Shown here: in pieces, positions 47,518 to 57,052 of the stretch
How positions within the stretch are numbered: position 1 is the stretch's first letter
How the letters are laid out: every line of letters begins with the position of its first letter
Source of the DNA: Weeksella massiliensis
Lineage (GTDB): Bacteria; Bacteroidota; Bacteroidia; Flavobacteriales; Weeksellaceae
NCBI GenBank assembly: GCA_000751595.1
Contig: CCMH01000005.1
Location: 1-64,000, forward strand
DNA length: 64,000 nucleotides
Direction of reading: 5' to 3'
Translations under genes and position numbers: made by a program
The notes under the pieces: model-generated
The model's database searches: none
Told to the model about the DNA's origin: nothing
What the model saw: the letters and a program-made list of their open reading frames with translations, nothing else

Positions 47518-48249
47518 ATGTCACTTTTTAGAAAAAAATACGAAGTAAAGCCGAACACAACAGGTTTTTTATACCGAAATCATCAATACGAAAAAACTTT
47601 GCAAGCCGGTATTTATAAGTTTTGGGATATGAATAATGAAACGCACGTTTACATTTTGCCCAATACGCCGAAATTATTAACGATAACTAATCAAGAGGTG
47701 CTTACAAAAGATAATGTGGCGCTTCGGTTTTCTTTCAATGTGTGGTATGCAGTTGCTGATGGGAAAAAATTTTTAGATAGTTTTGCGCTCGATCGTTCTT
47801 TAGAAGAAGTTTGGTACGAAGCAGAAAATAAAATTCATACCATTGTACAACTCGATTTACGCAATAGAATTGCTGCGTTGGATAGCGAAAGTGTGAATGA
47901 ACATCGGATGGATTTTTCTGATTTCAAAACCAAAGAAATGGAAGAAGAAATCGCACAATTTGGTATCCGAATAGAACAAGCAAATTTGCGAGATCTAACT
48001 TTTCCGAGAAATATTCAACAATTATTTGCCAAACATCTCGAAGCAAAAATTCGTGCAAAATCCGATTTAGAAAATGCGCGTACAACGGTGGCAACCGCTC
48101 GCGCACTGAAAAATGCAGCAGATTTGATGAATGATCATGAGAATATAAAATTCTTTCAACTTCTCGAAACTTACACCAAAATTGCCGAAAATGGAAAACA
48201 TACTTTTGTGCTCGGTGATCTGAATGATTGGACGAAAAAAACTGATTAA
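47518..48249 (+). CDS. SPFH/Band 7 (slipin-like) protein
   Basis: A 243-residue SPFH-domain protein. The N-terminal segment (KPNTTGFLYRNHQYEKTLQAGIYKFWD) and the central TKDNVALRFSFNVWYAV...IHTIVQLDLRNRIA match slipins. A helical tail (EIAQFGIRIEQANLRDLTFP, then an Ala-rich coiled region) follows. The usual N-terminal membrane hairpin is absent, so it may attach peripherally or be soluble. Role unknown; SPFH proteins form membrane-associated cages or scaffolds. Confidence 0.85.
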   Translation: MSLFRKKYEVKPNTTGFLYRNHQYEKTLQAGIYKFWDMNNETHVYILPNTPKLLTITNQEVLTKDNVALRFSFNVWYAVADGKKFLDSFALDRSLEEVWYEAENKIHTIVQLDLRNRIAALDSESVNEHRMDFSDFKTKEMEEEIAQFGIRIEQANLRDLTFPRNIQQLFAKHLEAKIRAKSDLENARTTVATARALKNAADLMNDHENIKFFQLLETYTKIAENGKHTFVLGDLNDWTKKTD

Positions 48250-48432
48250 GTCTTTGTTTTGTAGATTATCTAATTGTTAGTCAATTTTATAAAAATTTGA
48301 AATTTGGGGTTTTGAAAATCTTTAAATTGTAAATCAATTTTTTATATAGGTAGGTTGAATATAGTAAAATTTCATAATCCTAAAAAAATTAATACATTAC
48401 TGCTTTGATATTCATAAAAAACTATTTAGAAT

Positions 48433-49194
48433 ATGAATCAACAGATTGATTTGGATAAAATTGCAGTAAAAAAAATAGAAATTGACGCGAATCGTCCTAC
48501 CATAATTTTTCTTCACGATTCTTTAGGTTGTATTACTTTATGGCGTGATTTTCCAGAAAAAATAGGAGAGATGATCAATTGCAATGTTTTGATGTATGAT
48601 CGTTTCGGATATGGGCAATCGGCAGAATTTCTGAAAGAAACAAGAGATCAAAATTATTTAGAAGAAGAAGCGGATTTGCTGATTTCGCTTTTGGATCATT
48701 GGCAACTCGATCAGGTTTATTTATTTGGCCATAGCGATGGATCTTCGATTTCGCTTATTGCAGCCGGAAAATATCCCGAAAGAATTAAAGGAATTGCGGT
48801 TGTTGGTGCACATGTTTTTGTAGAGCCAATTACTTTAGAAGGTGTGAATACAGCGATAGAATTATACAAAACCACGAATCTTAAACAAAAATTAGAAAAA
48901 TATCACGGCAATAAAACGGACGCTTTGTTTCGGGCTTGGACAGAAACTTGGACAAGAGAAGATTTCCAAACTTGGAATATCGAATCGTTTCTGAAGAAAA
49001 TTATTTGTCCAACTTTGGTCATACAAGGTGAATTTGACGAATTTGGTTCGATGGAGCAGGTAAATAAAATTATTGGCAATGTTGCTGGTAAAAGCTCTGT
49101 TCTTGTTGTTCCCGATGCTAAGCATACTTCTTATAAAGATAATCCAGAATTGGTAGCAGAAAAAACTGCAGAGTTTTTTAATTCGATTATGTAA
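48433..49194 (+). CDS. Alpha/beta hydrolase
   Basis: A 253-residue hydrolase of the canonical fold. The oxyanion segment is IIFLHDSLGC, the nucleophile Ser is in LFGHSDGSS, and the acid and His of the triad lie in GEFDEFGSMEQ and PDAKHTSYKD. The substrate is unknown; carboxylesterase, thioesterase or haloalkane-like activity cannot be separated. Monocistronic, preceded by 183 bp with no clear feature. Confidence 0.88.
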   Translation: MNQQIDLDKIAVKKIEIDANRPTIIFLHDSLGCITLWRDFPEKIGEMINCNVLMYDRFGYGQSAEFLKETRDQNYLEEEADLLISLLDHWQLDQVYLFGHSDGSSISLIAAGKYPERIKGIAVVGAHVFVEPITLEGVNTAIELYKTTNLKQKLEKYHGNKTDALFRAWTETWTREDFQTWNIESFLKKIICPTLVIQGEFDEFGSMEQVNKIIGNVAGKSSVLVVPDAKHTSYKDNPELVAEKTAEFFNSIM

Positions 49195-49375
49195 TTAACT
49201 TTCTGTATGATTTTAATTATCTTTATTTGAAGTAGTTATGGTTGTTTAAAGAAATTTTAAGATGAGTTTGATTTTTGATTTCTAACGATTGATTTGATTA
49301 AAAAAATATTTAATATGAAAGATAAATTGATATATTTGTCGGTCAATTTTTCAAGAAAATACTAAACGAAGTGGG

Positions 49376-49987
49376 ATGGGAATTCAGTACTATTTTGAGA
49401 TTTTTGGGATATTTTTTTACGGAATTTCAGGTGCGTTAGCAGCCGATGAAAAGTCTGGGAAAGATTGGTTCGGCGTAACTTTCACTTCTTTTATTACCGC
49501 AATTGGTGGCGGAACAATTCGAGATGTTTTGCTGGGATCTTTTCCGATATCTTGGATAAAAGATGTCAATATGCTTTATGCGGTAATGGTCGGAATTATT
49601 ATGGCAGCGCTTTTTTACAAGTTCTTCATGAAATTGCGTAAAACCTTCATGTTGTTTGATACTTTAGGAATCGCACTTTTTACCATTGTTGGTGTAGAGA
49701 AGGCGTTAAGTTTAGGTGTAAGTCCGATTGTTGCAATTATTATGGGGATGTTTACTGCAATAATGGGAGGTGTTATTCGAGATATGATGATCAATGAAAT
49801 CCCGGTTGTTTTCCGAAAAGAAATTTATGCATCTGCTTGTCTAATCGGAGCAATTATTTATGTGATTTTAGAATTTTTTGATGTCAGTAGAAATATAAAT
49901 TTCTTTGTTTCGTGTGGAGTAATTGTAGCAATAAGAATGTTGGCAATTCAATATAATTTAACTGTACCAAAATTTACAAGTCATTAA
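49376..49987 (+). CDS. TRIC-type cation channel family protein (YicG/UPF0126)
   Basis: A 203-residue integral membrane protein with about seven helices in two similar halves. Each half carries the family glycine motif: TAIGGGTIRDVLLGSFPISW and TAIMGGVIRDMMINEIPVVF. Prokaryotic TRIC homologues conduct monovalent cations, and some members are linked to glycine uptake. An exact -7 box (TATATTTG, 49331-49338) lies upstream. A strong terminator follows. Confidence 0.9.
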   Translation: MGIQYYFEIFGIFFYGISGALAADEKSGKDWFGVTFTSFITAIGGGTIRDVLLGSFPISWIKDVNMLYAVMVGIIMAALFYKFFMKLRKTFMLFDTLGIALFTIVGVEKALSLGVSPIVAIIMGMFTAIMGGVIRDMMINEIPVVFRKEIYASACLIGAIIYVILEFFDVSRNINFFVSCGVIVAIRMLAIQYNLTVPKFTSH

Positions 49988-50031
49988 TATCTCCAACCAA
50001 AAGTAGAGTAGTACGATATTTAGCACGTATA

Positions 50032-50066
50032 AAAAAATCCACTTCCAACAAGGAAGTGGATTTTTT
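50032..50066. terminator. Bidirectional terminator between TRIC gene and dnaJ
   Basis: AAAAAATCCACTTCC, AACAA loop (50047-50051), GGAAGTGGATTTTTT (50052-50066): perfect 15-bp stem between convergent genes, 3 nt from the dnaJ stop. Confidence 0.92.
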
Positions 50067-50069
50067 ATA

Positions 50070-51179
50070 TTAATTAAACATTTCTTTTACACGATCGAAA
50101 AACGATTTGTCTTGTTTTTCTGGATCGGGAGAAAAATGCTTATCGTCTCGCATATTCTCGAAAAATTGTTCTTGTTCTTTGCTTATTTTTTCGGGTGTCC
50201 AAAGATTTACATGGACAAATAAATCACCTTTTCCGTAACCGTTGAGATCTGGAAGACCTTGTCCTTTCAGACGTAAAACTTTTCCGGATTGTGTTCCTTT
50301 ATCAATTTTTATTTTGACTTTTCCATTTACGGTAGGCACTTCTTTAGAACCTCCTAAAACAGCATCTGGAATAGAAATGTACAAATCGTAATGTAAATTA
50401 TTGCCATCTCTTTTTAGTTTCTCATGTTCGATTTCTTCAATCACAACAATCAAATCACCCGGAATGCCATCAAAAGGAGCATCGTTTCCTTTTCCTCTTA
50501 CTTGAAGTTGAATTCCGTCACGTGCACCAGCCGGGATTTTGATATCGAGAGTTTCTTCTACTTTTATCAAACCTTGATTGTTGGCACCTGGTGGAATGTG
50601 ATCAGCAACTTTCCCGACTCCCTGACAAGTGCTACAAGTCGTTGCGGTTTGCATTTGACCCAAAATTGTGTTGGTAACCCGAACTTGTTGTCCTGTACCG
50701 TTACAAGACGGACAAGTTTTAGAAGTAGCACCTTTGGCTTGCTTCAATCGTTTTACTTTAATTTTTTTATCAACCCCATTGACCATTTCTTCGAGGTTGA
50801 GTTTCACACGGATTCGCAAATCTGTACCACGAACTCTCCGCGGTCCTCTCGATTGTCCGCCAAAACCACCAAATCCGCCGCCAAAAATATCACCGAAATG
50901 AGAGAAAATATCTTCCATGTTCATTCCGCCTCCGCCGCCAAATCCGCCAGCACCATTCATCCCAGCATGGCCAAATTGGTCGTAGCGAGAACGTTTATTA
51001 TCGTCGCTCAATACTTCATATGCTTCAGCGGCTTCCTTAAACTTCTCTTCGGCTTCTTGGTCACCAGGATTTTTGTCTGGATGATATCGAATGGCTAACT
51101 TTCGGTAAGCCTTTTTGATGGTGTCTGATGTGGCTGTTTTTTCAACGCCTAATATTTCGTAATAATCTCTCTTACTCAT
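50070..51179 (-). CDS. dnaJ: Chaperone protein DnaJ, two-zinc-motif form
   Basis: A 369-residue Hsp40 co-chaperone that stimulates DnaK ATPase. The J domain (1-70) has HPDK, a G/F-rich linker runs about 72-115, and C-terminal substrate domains follow. The zinc region has only two CxxCxGxG motifs (CPSCNGTG and CSTCQGVG); canonical DnaJ has four. By position these equal motifs II and III, so the zinc site made by I and IV is lost (QAKGATSKT and [10 protein letters not shown] at their places). It follows grpE by 10 nt in one operon; dnaK is not in the window. Confidence 0.95.
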   Translation of the reverse strand: MSKRDYYEILGVEKTATSDTIKKAYRKLAIRYHPDKNPGDQEAEEKFKEAAEAYEVLSDDNKRSRYDQFGHAGMNGAGGFGGGGGMNMEDIFSHFGDIFGGGFGGFGGQSRGPRRVRGTDLRIRVKLNLEEMVNGVDKKIKVKRLKQAKGATSKTCPSCNGTGQQVRVTNTILGQMQTATTCSTCQGVGKVADHIPPGANNQGLIKVEETLDIKIPAGARDGIQLQVRGKGNDAPFDGIPGDLIVVIEEIEHEKLKRDGNNLHYDLYISIPDAVLGGSKEVPTVNGKVKIKIDKGTQSGKVLRLKGQGLPDLNGYGKGDLFVHVNLWTPEKISKEQEQFFENMRDDKHFSPDPEKQDKSFFDRVKEMFN

Positions 51180-51189
51180 TTCTTGTCAA

Positions 51190-51735
51190 TTACATTCCTA
51201 CTACAACTTTCGCGTATCGAATCACAACATCGCTCAGCATGTAGCCCGTTTCGATGATATCGACAATTTTACCTTTCATTTCTTCTGATGCTGCAGGGAT
51301 TTGAGTTACTGCCTCATGAATATCGGTATTGAAATCATCGCCTACGTTAACTTCCATTGGTTTCAGACCTTTCTGACGAAGGATATCTAACATTTTGAGG
51401 TGAATAAGTTCAACACCTTTAAAGGTTGTTTCATCGGCTGTTTCCTCGATAGTGGGCAATGCGCGCTGAAAATCATCTAAAACTGGTAATAATGCCAAAA
51501 TGACTTCTTTATTGGCAGTCTTGAAAATTTCTACACGTTCTTTGGTCGTACGTTTTTTATAATTATCAAACTCAGCAAATAAACGGAGATATTGATCTTT
51601 TTCTTTTTGTAACAATTCGTTGAACTGCTCTGTTGCAGATGCATTCTGGTCGGTTGATTGTTCTGTTTGGTTATCTTGATTTTGATCTAAGATACCTTCT
51701 TCTTCAAATTCTTGAGGGTTCGTATGCTCTGACAT
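51190..51735 (-). CDS. grpE: Nucleotide exchange factor GrpE
   Basis: A 181-residue GrpE from the start MSEHTNPQEFEEEG; the frame is open for 35 more codons to 51840, but that extension is not GrpE-like. An acidic, Gln-rich disordered N-terminus is followed by a long coiled coil (EQFNELLQKEKDQYLRLFAEFDNYKKRT). The C-terminal beta domain contains PMEVNVGDDFNTDIHEAVTQ and VIRYAKVVVG. It releases ADP from DnaK. First gene of grpE-dnaJ. Confidence 0.95.
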   Translation of the reverse strand: MSEHTNPQEFEEEGILDQNQDNQTEQSTDQNASATEQFNELLQKEKDQYLRLFAEFDNYKKRTTKERVEIFKTANKEVILALLPVLDDFQRALPTIEETADETTFKGVELIHLKMLDILRQKGLKPMEVNVGDDFNTDIHEAVTQIPAASEEMKGKIVDIIETGYMLSDVVIRYAKVVVGM

Positions 51736-51855
51736 GATTATTTTATTTTTTATGTTCAACAAAAATTCAAATAGTTTGCCATTTCTTTTTTCGTGTCGAT
51801 TTGTCATAAAACAAAACATCCTTCCGAAGAAGGATGTCATATTTGCGGGTTGATG

Positions 51856-54285
51856 TTAAAATTTTACATTCAATTTAGCATTGAAGAATCGACCTGTTAA
51901 TCGATTCGGAACCGAGTAAACGCTTGATGAATTAACGTCGCGAATCCAGGTGTTGCTTATTTCATTTCGGATATCGAAAATATTAAATACATCTAATCCT
52001 ACCGAAACTTCTTTGAAATTTTGCCAGAAACCATTTCTTGGTTTTAGGTCTTTTTGGTTGATAAATTCTTTTACAAAACCAATATCAACTCGTTTATAAT
52101 CGTTGAGCGTTTCTTGATATTTGTATGGATCAGTAAATTGCGGTGCACTCTTTGGTAAACCAGCAGCATACACAAAATTTACGTTCACCTTGAAAGAAGG
52201 TAGGATAGGCATATAGTCTTGGAAGAATGCCGAAACCTTGAATCTTGGGTCGGTTGGTAATGGAATATCGCCACGATTATCGATGTTTTGATATGCTCTT
52301 GCGTACGAAACCGAGAACCACGATTCTACTCCTGGAACAAATTCACCAAACAAACGCGCATCTATACCGTAAGCGTAACCTTCTGAATTGTTGTCGGCCT
52401 GATAACGAATGCGAACATTGTCTACAAAATACGGATTGAGGTCGTTGAACATTTTATAGTACACTTCTGTGGTTAATTTGAATGGACGATTCATCATCTT
52501 AAACTCATAATCATTTCCTAAAATAAAATGAATCGATTGTTGAGATTTCACTTGATCATTCAGCGTACCATCTAAACGACGAACTTCTCGATAAAAAGGA
52601 GGTTGGTAATAAATACCGGTTGCAAAACGGAAAAGCATATCGGTATCCCAATCTGGTTTCACAGCGATTTGTGCACGCGGACTGATATTAAATTCTTCAT
52701 TGTAGTCCCAATATGTAGCGCGAACACCTGCATTGATCATTACTTTGGCATCATTCCAATTAAATTTTGTGGCATATTGCGCATACCCAGAAATACGATT
52801 TGTTTTGAGGTAATTTTTGGCATTCACCGAATAGTTTAGTTCTAAATTATTGGGTTGATTTGGAATAGAATATCCTACCGAATCCAAAACTTGCCATTCG
52901 CCTAATAAATCGCGAATATCTTCTTGTTGATATTTCACACCCCACTCAATGGTATTGTTCGGGGTTAATTTGTATTTTCCTTTGTGCTGAACTCCTGCAA
53001 CAACCACATCAAAATTGTTACGCGCGTGATCTATTTGCGAACCAACATCATAGGTTTGTGTCGGATTTCCTTTTCCGTCAACTTCAGAAATGAGATAGGC
53101 ACCTTGAATATCAAAATATTCTTGTTCTTTTGAGTGGTAAGCGAATAAATCGACGGCTAAATCGAGTTTTTCATTCGCTTTGTAATTGAATTGTAAATTT
53201 CCGGTTTCTGTTTGGAATTTGTCATCTTCTTTTCCGTTATAATGAATGGTAAGAAGGAGGGGATTTTCAAAACTACCAAAATACGTATTTCTCGTATTAG
53301 GTTCCATTTCATACCGAGATTTAGAAAAAGTTCCTAAAAAATTCACATTCCACTTCTTGTTTAATTGATAGTTGAGAAATGTCTGAATATCATAGTATTG
53401 AGGATTGAAATCTGTATCACCATCTAAGGTGTTGAGAATAAGATTTCTATTCTGATAACGTCCGCCAACAATGGCCGAAAATTTTCGGTCACGGGTTCCA
53501 TGTCCCAACGTTAAGCTTCCGCCCATCATACTGGCTTCGAGTTGTCCCTCGAATTGGGTAGGTTGTTTATAGATAATATCTAAAACAGAAGACATTTTGT
53601 CGCCATATTTGGCTTCCCAACCACCGGCAGAAAAGTTTACATTTTGGGTCATGGTAGGATTCACAAAACCTAAACCTTCTTGTTCACCTGAACGAATAAG
53701 TTGCGGACGGTAAACTTCCATTCCGTTTACATAGATTAGATTTTCGTCATAATTTCCTCCACGGACCATGTATTGCGAACTCAATTCTGTGTTAGAGCTT
53801 ACATAGGGTAAGGTTTTTAGAATATCGGTTACACCGCCCGTAAGGCTTGGGCCTTCGGTCATTTGTTTTGCACTCAAGGCTACACTTTGCAAAGGCGTTG
53901 TTTTGCGTTGAAAGGTAATTTCTGCACCTTGCAGTTCGATTCTCGATTTTGGATCTTCGGCCAATTGTACAAAAATTTCTTTGGTCAGATGATCGCCTAA
54001 TTTTAGGGTTTGTTTATACGGCAAACGACCGTCTGCGGTCACCGTAAAAACGACATCGGTGTTAGACGGAATTTCGATAAGAAAGTTTCCATCCATATCC
54101 GAATACACTTCTTGATCGCCAACCATAATCACAACATCTTCTAAAGGCAAACGATTTTCATCGACTATTTTTCCTTTGATGTTGGCTGTTTGCGCATACA
54201 GAGCGCCCGATAAAAGAAGAACTCCTAAAGTGCTAAGAGCTCTTAGAGAAGTTAGCTGAGTAAGTTGCAATATTGTTTTTTTCAT
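51856..54285 (-). CDS. TonB-dependent receptor with N-terminal carboxypeptidase-regulatory-like domain
   Basis: An 809-residue outer-membrane receptor. The signal peptide (about 1-31, ALYAQ) is followed by a CarboxypepD_reg-like beta-sandwich (NIKGKIVDENRLPLEDVVIM). The plug (about 110-215) has SLTGGVTDILKTLPYVSS and RGGNYDENLIYVNGMEVYRP, and a large barrel follows. Ligand unknown; no SusD partner, so not a classical SusCD pair. Its 5' end overlaps the M23 gene by 53 nt in another frame, and the signal peptide lies within the overlap, which supports this start. Confidence 0.92.
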   Translation of the reverse strand: MKKTILQLTQLTSLRALSTLGVLLLSGALYAQTANIKGKIVDENRLPLEDVVIMVGDQEVYSDMDGNFLIEIPSNTDVVFTVTADGRLPYKQTLKLGDHLTKEIFVQLAEDPKSRIELQGAEITFQRKTTPLQSVALSAKQMTEGPSLTGGVTDILKTLPYVSSNTELSSQYMVRGGNYDENLIYVNGMEVYRPQLIRSGEQEGLGFVNPTMTQNVNFSAGGWEAKYGDKMSSVLDIIYKQPTQFEGQLEASMMGGSLTLGHGTRDRKFSAIVGGRYQNRNLILNTLDGDTDFNPQYYDIQTFLNYQLNKKWNVNFLGTFSKSRYEMEPNTRNTYFGSFENPLLLTIHYNGKEDDKFQTETGNLQFNYKANEKLDLAVDLFAYHSKEQEYFDIQGAYLISEVDGKGNPTQTYDVGSQIDHARNNFDVVVAGVQHKGKYKLTPNNTIEWGVKYQQEDIRDLLGEWQVLDSVGYSIPNQPNNLELNYSVNAKNYLKTNRISGYAQYATKFNWNDAKVMINAGVRATYWDYNEEFNISPRAQIAVKPDWDTDMLFRFATGIYYQPPFYREVRRLDGTLNDQVKSQQSIHFILGNDYEFKMMNRPFKLTTEVYYKMFNDLNPYFVDNVRIRYQADNNSEGYAYGIDARLFGEFVPGVESWFSVSYARAYQNIDNRGDIPLPTDPRFKVSAFFQDYMPILPSFKVNVNFVYAAGLPKSAPQFTDPYKYQETLNDYKRVDIGFVKEFINQKDLKPRNGFWQNFKEVSVGLDVFNIFDIRNEISNTWIRDVNSSSVYSVPNRLTGRFFNAKLNVKF

Positions 54286-55933
54286 CCTGCACGGTTAATT
54301 CTATATAATGAGTGCCAATCGACACATTTTCTTTGTTCAAATTTATACTTAGTAAATCAGTTTTTTTATCATAAACGGCTAAAATCCATTTCCCATCTAC
54401 AAAAGCTTTGTATTCTTTTATCCCCGATTGGTTGTCTTTTATCCTAAATTTTATAACGCTATTCGAGTTGCTAAATGTACTACCTTCTTTTATATTTAGT
54501 GGTGTAATGGTTGGTTTTGTAAGATCCAATTCTACCGAGAAATTCCCAAAATCTCTTGGTTCGGCAATCAAATGTCCATTTTTCAGTTCAGTAGAAAGGT
54601 ATTCTTTTCGCCAACTTCCTCTTCTCATATATTGGCGCACAATCACGGCTTTGTCCAATTGTCCTACAGAAATAGAGGCAGGTGGCAACATTTTCATTTT
54701 ATAATGCGCATGCAAAGGCATATAATAATCGCCTACGATATGTTTTTCGTTTTCTTTTCGGTAGGATAACTGAAAGTCGCTATAGAAAACACCTTTCGGA
54801 AAAAATAAAGTTAAATCATCTGTTTTCAGTTCATTTTCCTGATTCCAAAACATTGCTTCTCCTTCTTTGATTGGTTTTTCTTCGTTGAGAAGCATTTTAC
54901 CATTTACCTTGAAAGTTTGACTTGTTTGATTGCCTGCATAATCAGCAACCACCATTTTTATGGTATAAAGTTTATCTTCTAAAGTCAAGGTTCCGTACTC
55001 TTTTACATTAGAAAATAACCGTAACGGATTTCCTTTTTCTATCGCAGATTGATACACCCAACTATTATTTTTTTGGATATCCTCATAATCGCACACCGAG
55101 TTGATTGCTCTCGTTTCATCAAAAGCTAAACGATTCGCCGTGAAACCATAAATCTGCTCATCATCTACAAAAATAGATATGTTGTAAGTTCCATTGTTGT
55201 TTTGCGCGCCATTGTGTCGGTCATAGGTTTTTAACCCAAAACCAATTTTTCCGGTTGCATTCACCGTGGAACCAGCTGCTACTACAGCTCTAGTTTTTTT
55301 GCCATTCACGTTGCCGTCCAAAGGGTAAACATACATGCCAGAAAGCTGCGGTTTTTGCGTATCGGGCACATCAAAACCAAATAAAAAAGGATTGATAGGT
55401 TCTTCTGTTTTTGTATCTCGGATTTCGAAATGCAAATGCGGTCCTCCAGAGCCTCCTGTGTTTCCACTCAAAGCAATTAAATCTCCTTGTTTCACCACAA
55501 GTTCATTAGGTTTTGGATAAATTTCTACTGCAAATTTTTCTTGTTGATATTGATGTTTTCTGACAAATTCATCAATATCCGAATTGAAGCCTTGCAAGTG
55601 GGCATATACGGTTGTGTATCCGTTCGGATGATCGATATATAGTGCGTTTCCGTAACCGGTTGGCGAAACATTGACTCTCGAAATGTACCCATCTCCAACG
55701 GCCAAAACTTTTAAGCCTTCCCGTTGTTGTGTTTTTATATCTAAACCAGAATGAAAATGATTCGTACGTAATTCTCCAAAATTCCCCGAAAGGTAATTGG
55801 TAATGGTTAATGGATTGATAAAATCATTTTTAGGATAGGAATCCGAAGGTGGAAAAGCCTCTTTTTGTCCGAAAACAAACCCTAAACCAAATAGGGCTGT
55901 TAACACAAATACTTTTCTGTAATTTAGCTTCAT
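54233..55933 (-). CDS. Secreted M23-family metallopeptidase
   Basis: A 566-residue protein with a signal peptide (about 1-22, FVFGQ). The LytM/M23 domain is near the N-terminus (about 45-190): zinc ligands are in HFHSGLD (HxxxD type) and the downstream HLHFE. An unusually long beta-rich C-terminal region without family assignment follows. Such enzymes cleave or bind peptidoglycan cross-links. The last 53 nt overlap the signal-peptide codons of the TonB receptor, so the two are probably cotranscribed. Confidence 0.9.
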   Translation of the reverse strand: MKLNYRKVFVLTALFGLGFVFGQKEAFPPSDSYPKNDFINPLTITNYLSGNFGELRTNHFHSGLDIKTQQREGLKVLAVGDGYISRVNVSPTGYGNALYIDHPNGYTTVYAHLQGFNSDIDEFVRKHQYQQEKFAVEIYPKPNELVVKQGDLIALSGNTGGSGGPHLHFEIRDTKTEEPINPFLFGFDVPDTQKPQLSGMYVYPLDGNVNGKKTRAVVAAGSTVNATGKIGFGLKTYDRHNGAQNNNGTYNISIFVDDEQIYGFTANRLAFDETRAINSVCDYEDIQKNNSWVYQSAIEKGNPLRLFSNVKEYGTLTLEDKLYTIKMVVADYAGNQTSQTFKVNGKMLLNEEKPIKEGEAMFWNQENELKTDDLTLFFPKGVFYSDFQLSYRKENEKHIVGDYYMPLHAHYKMKMLPPASISVGQLDKAVIVRQYMRRGSWRKEYLSTELKNGHLIAEPRDFGNFSVELDLTKPTITPLNIKEGSTFSNSNSVIKFRIKDNQSGIKEYKAFVDGKWILAVYDKKTDLLSINLNKENVSIGTHYIELTVQDEKNNIATYSANFSKSS

Positions 55934-56142
55934 AGTTGTTTATCTAAATTTGTTAGCCGGAAAGCAAATATAAAAATATTGTTAAAACATTCGGGTAAAT
56001 CGGATACAATCCTATAAAAATAGTAAAAGAAAATATAGGTTGGAGGATAAAAAGTTTTGGAAGGAAAGGACAAAGAAAAACAAATACAAATGCTTTATAT
56101 CGAAATAAATAAGAAGAAATTATAGAAAACGCAGTTGAAAAG

Positions 56143-56173
56143 TTGTACTCATATTAAAAAAAGTTTAAATTTG
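56143..56173 (+). promoter_or_regulatory. Promoter of the coiled-coil-zapA operon
   Basis: TTG (56143-56145), 20 nt, TAAATTTG (56166-56173): exact Bacteroidota consensus with optimal spacing. Predicted start about 56180, 26 nt before the ATG. Nothing else is evident in 55934-56142. Confidence 0.75.
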
Positions 56174-56205
56174 CATACAGAGCTAGAACAAAAATTAAAC
56201 TCTCA

Positions 56206-56505
56206 ATGGGGAACAAAACTTTAGGATTCAGAGATTTAGATGCTAAAATTATAGCCCTTGTTGAGCGTTATGAAAATATACGATCAGAACGTGATTCTTT
56301 GCAAGAAGAAATTGATTTATTGAAAGAGAAGTTAAAAGAAACACGAACAGAAAATATCGCCTTATCAGACCAAGTTAGTCATCTAAAGATGATGAATGCC
56401 ATGGGAGGAAATCAGGAGTATAAAAAGCTGATGAAACTCCGAATGAATAAATTGATAAAAGAAGTAGATGCATGTATTGCTCAAATAAAAAATAAACAAT
56501 CATGA
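56206..56505 (+). CDS. ZapB-like coiled-coil protein
   Basis: A 99-residue protein that is almost wholly coiled coil (VERYENIRSERDSLQEEIDLLKEKLKETRTE), then a basic helix (KKLMKLRMNKLIKEVDACIAQI). It overlaps the zapA start by 4 nt (ATGA), so it is translationally coupled to zapA. A divisome or FtsZ-ring role is likely by analogy with ZapB. Homologues are sometimes mislabelled phenylalanyl-tRNA synthetase subunit. Confidence 0.8.
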   Translation: MGNKTLGFRDLDAKIIALVERYENIRSERDSLQEEIDLLKEKLKETRTENIALSDQVSHLKMMNAMGGNQEYKKLMKLRMNKLIKEVDACIAQIKNKQS

Positions 56506-56795
56506 GTACGCAGCGTATAAAATTAACCATTTCTGGACGACAATATCCACTGACAATTCTCTTAGAAGATGAAGAGATTGCACGGTTAGCTGCAAAAGAA
56601 ATTAATGATACTTTGAAATTGTTTGAAGAAGAATATGCAGTGTCTGATAAGCAAGATGGATTGGCGATGGCCTTGATACAATATGCGATAAAAGATTTTA
56701 AAACAAGACGAGAAGCAGATAAAGTAGAAGCTATTCCGTATCAACGAATCAATGAGTTGGTAGAAAAAATAGACGAAACTTTGGCGAAAAAATAA
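56502..56795 (+). CDS. zapA: Cell division protein ZapA
   Basis: A 97-residue FtsZ-ring stabiliser. The N-terminal ISGRQYPLTI-type strand (RIKLTISGRQYPLTILLEDE) and following helix (RLAAKEINDTLKLFEEEY) match ZapA. A C-terminal coiled coil completes the fold. It is coupled to the coiled-coil gene and followed at once by the 6S RNA gene, an arrangement that parallels zapA-ssrS in proteobacteria. Confidence 0.9.
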   Translation: MSTQRIKLTISGRQYPLTILLEDEEIARLAAKEINDTLKLFEEEYAVSDKQDGLAMALIQYAIKDFKTRREADKVEAIPYQRINELVEKIDETLAKK

Positions 56796-56839
56796 TAAAC
56801 AAACGAGAAGTTCTTTTTGCACTGCGGTGCAACACAATA

Positions 56840-57027
56840 TTCCTACATTAGTTCTAGCTATTTGGTTAACTCAACACTTATAATGTTACCGAGTGAACAC
56901 CGTCCGGAAAGCGGGCCGCAACCTTAGGGTACAATCTTGTATTGACAGCGGATTATTGACTGGCGGACTAACTCAAATCCTGTTTTCAGGAGTTAACGCA
57001 ATTAAATGACTAATGTAGGTTTTTTTA
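56840..57027 (+). ncRNA. ssrS: 6S RNA (6S-Flavo type)
   Basis: The zapA-rny gap contains a long closing stem, CCTACATTAGT (56842-56852) with ACTAATGTAGG (57009-57019), followed by a T8 terminator tail. The interior includes complementary segments around GTTAACTC/GAGTTAAC (about 56873-56882 and 56990-56998) and CCGTCCGGAAAGCGGGC. It thus forms the long interrupted hairpin of 6S RNA, which binds housekeeping RNA polymerase. Length, structure and zapA-rny position match the Rfam family I know as 6S-Flavo. Exact ends are inferred. Confidence 0.85.
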
Positions 57028-57052
57028 TTTTTATCAGAAACTATAAACAACT

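Noticed and set aside
47315-47548. 77-codon ORF beginning MRVRFP
   Set aside because: The start arises from the T-arm-like GGGTTCGATTCCC, a typical source of spurious ORFs, and the frame runs into the SPFH gene start.
51736-51840. 35-codon extension of GrpE
   Set aside because: Not GrpE-like, and the acidic MSEHTNPQEF start is typical.
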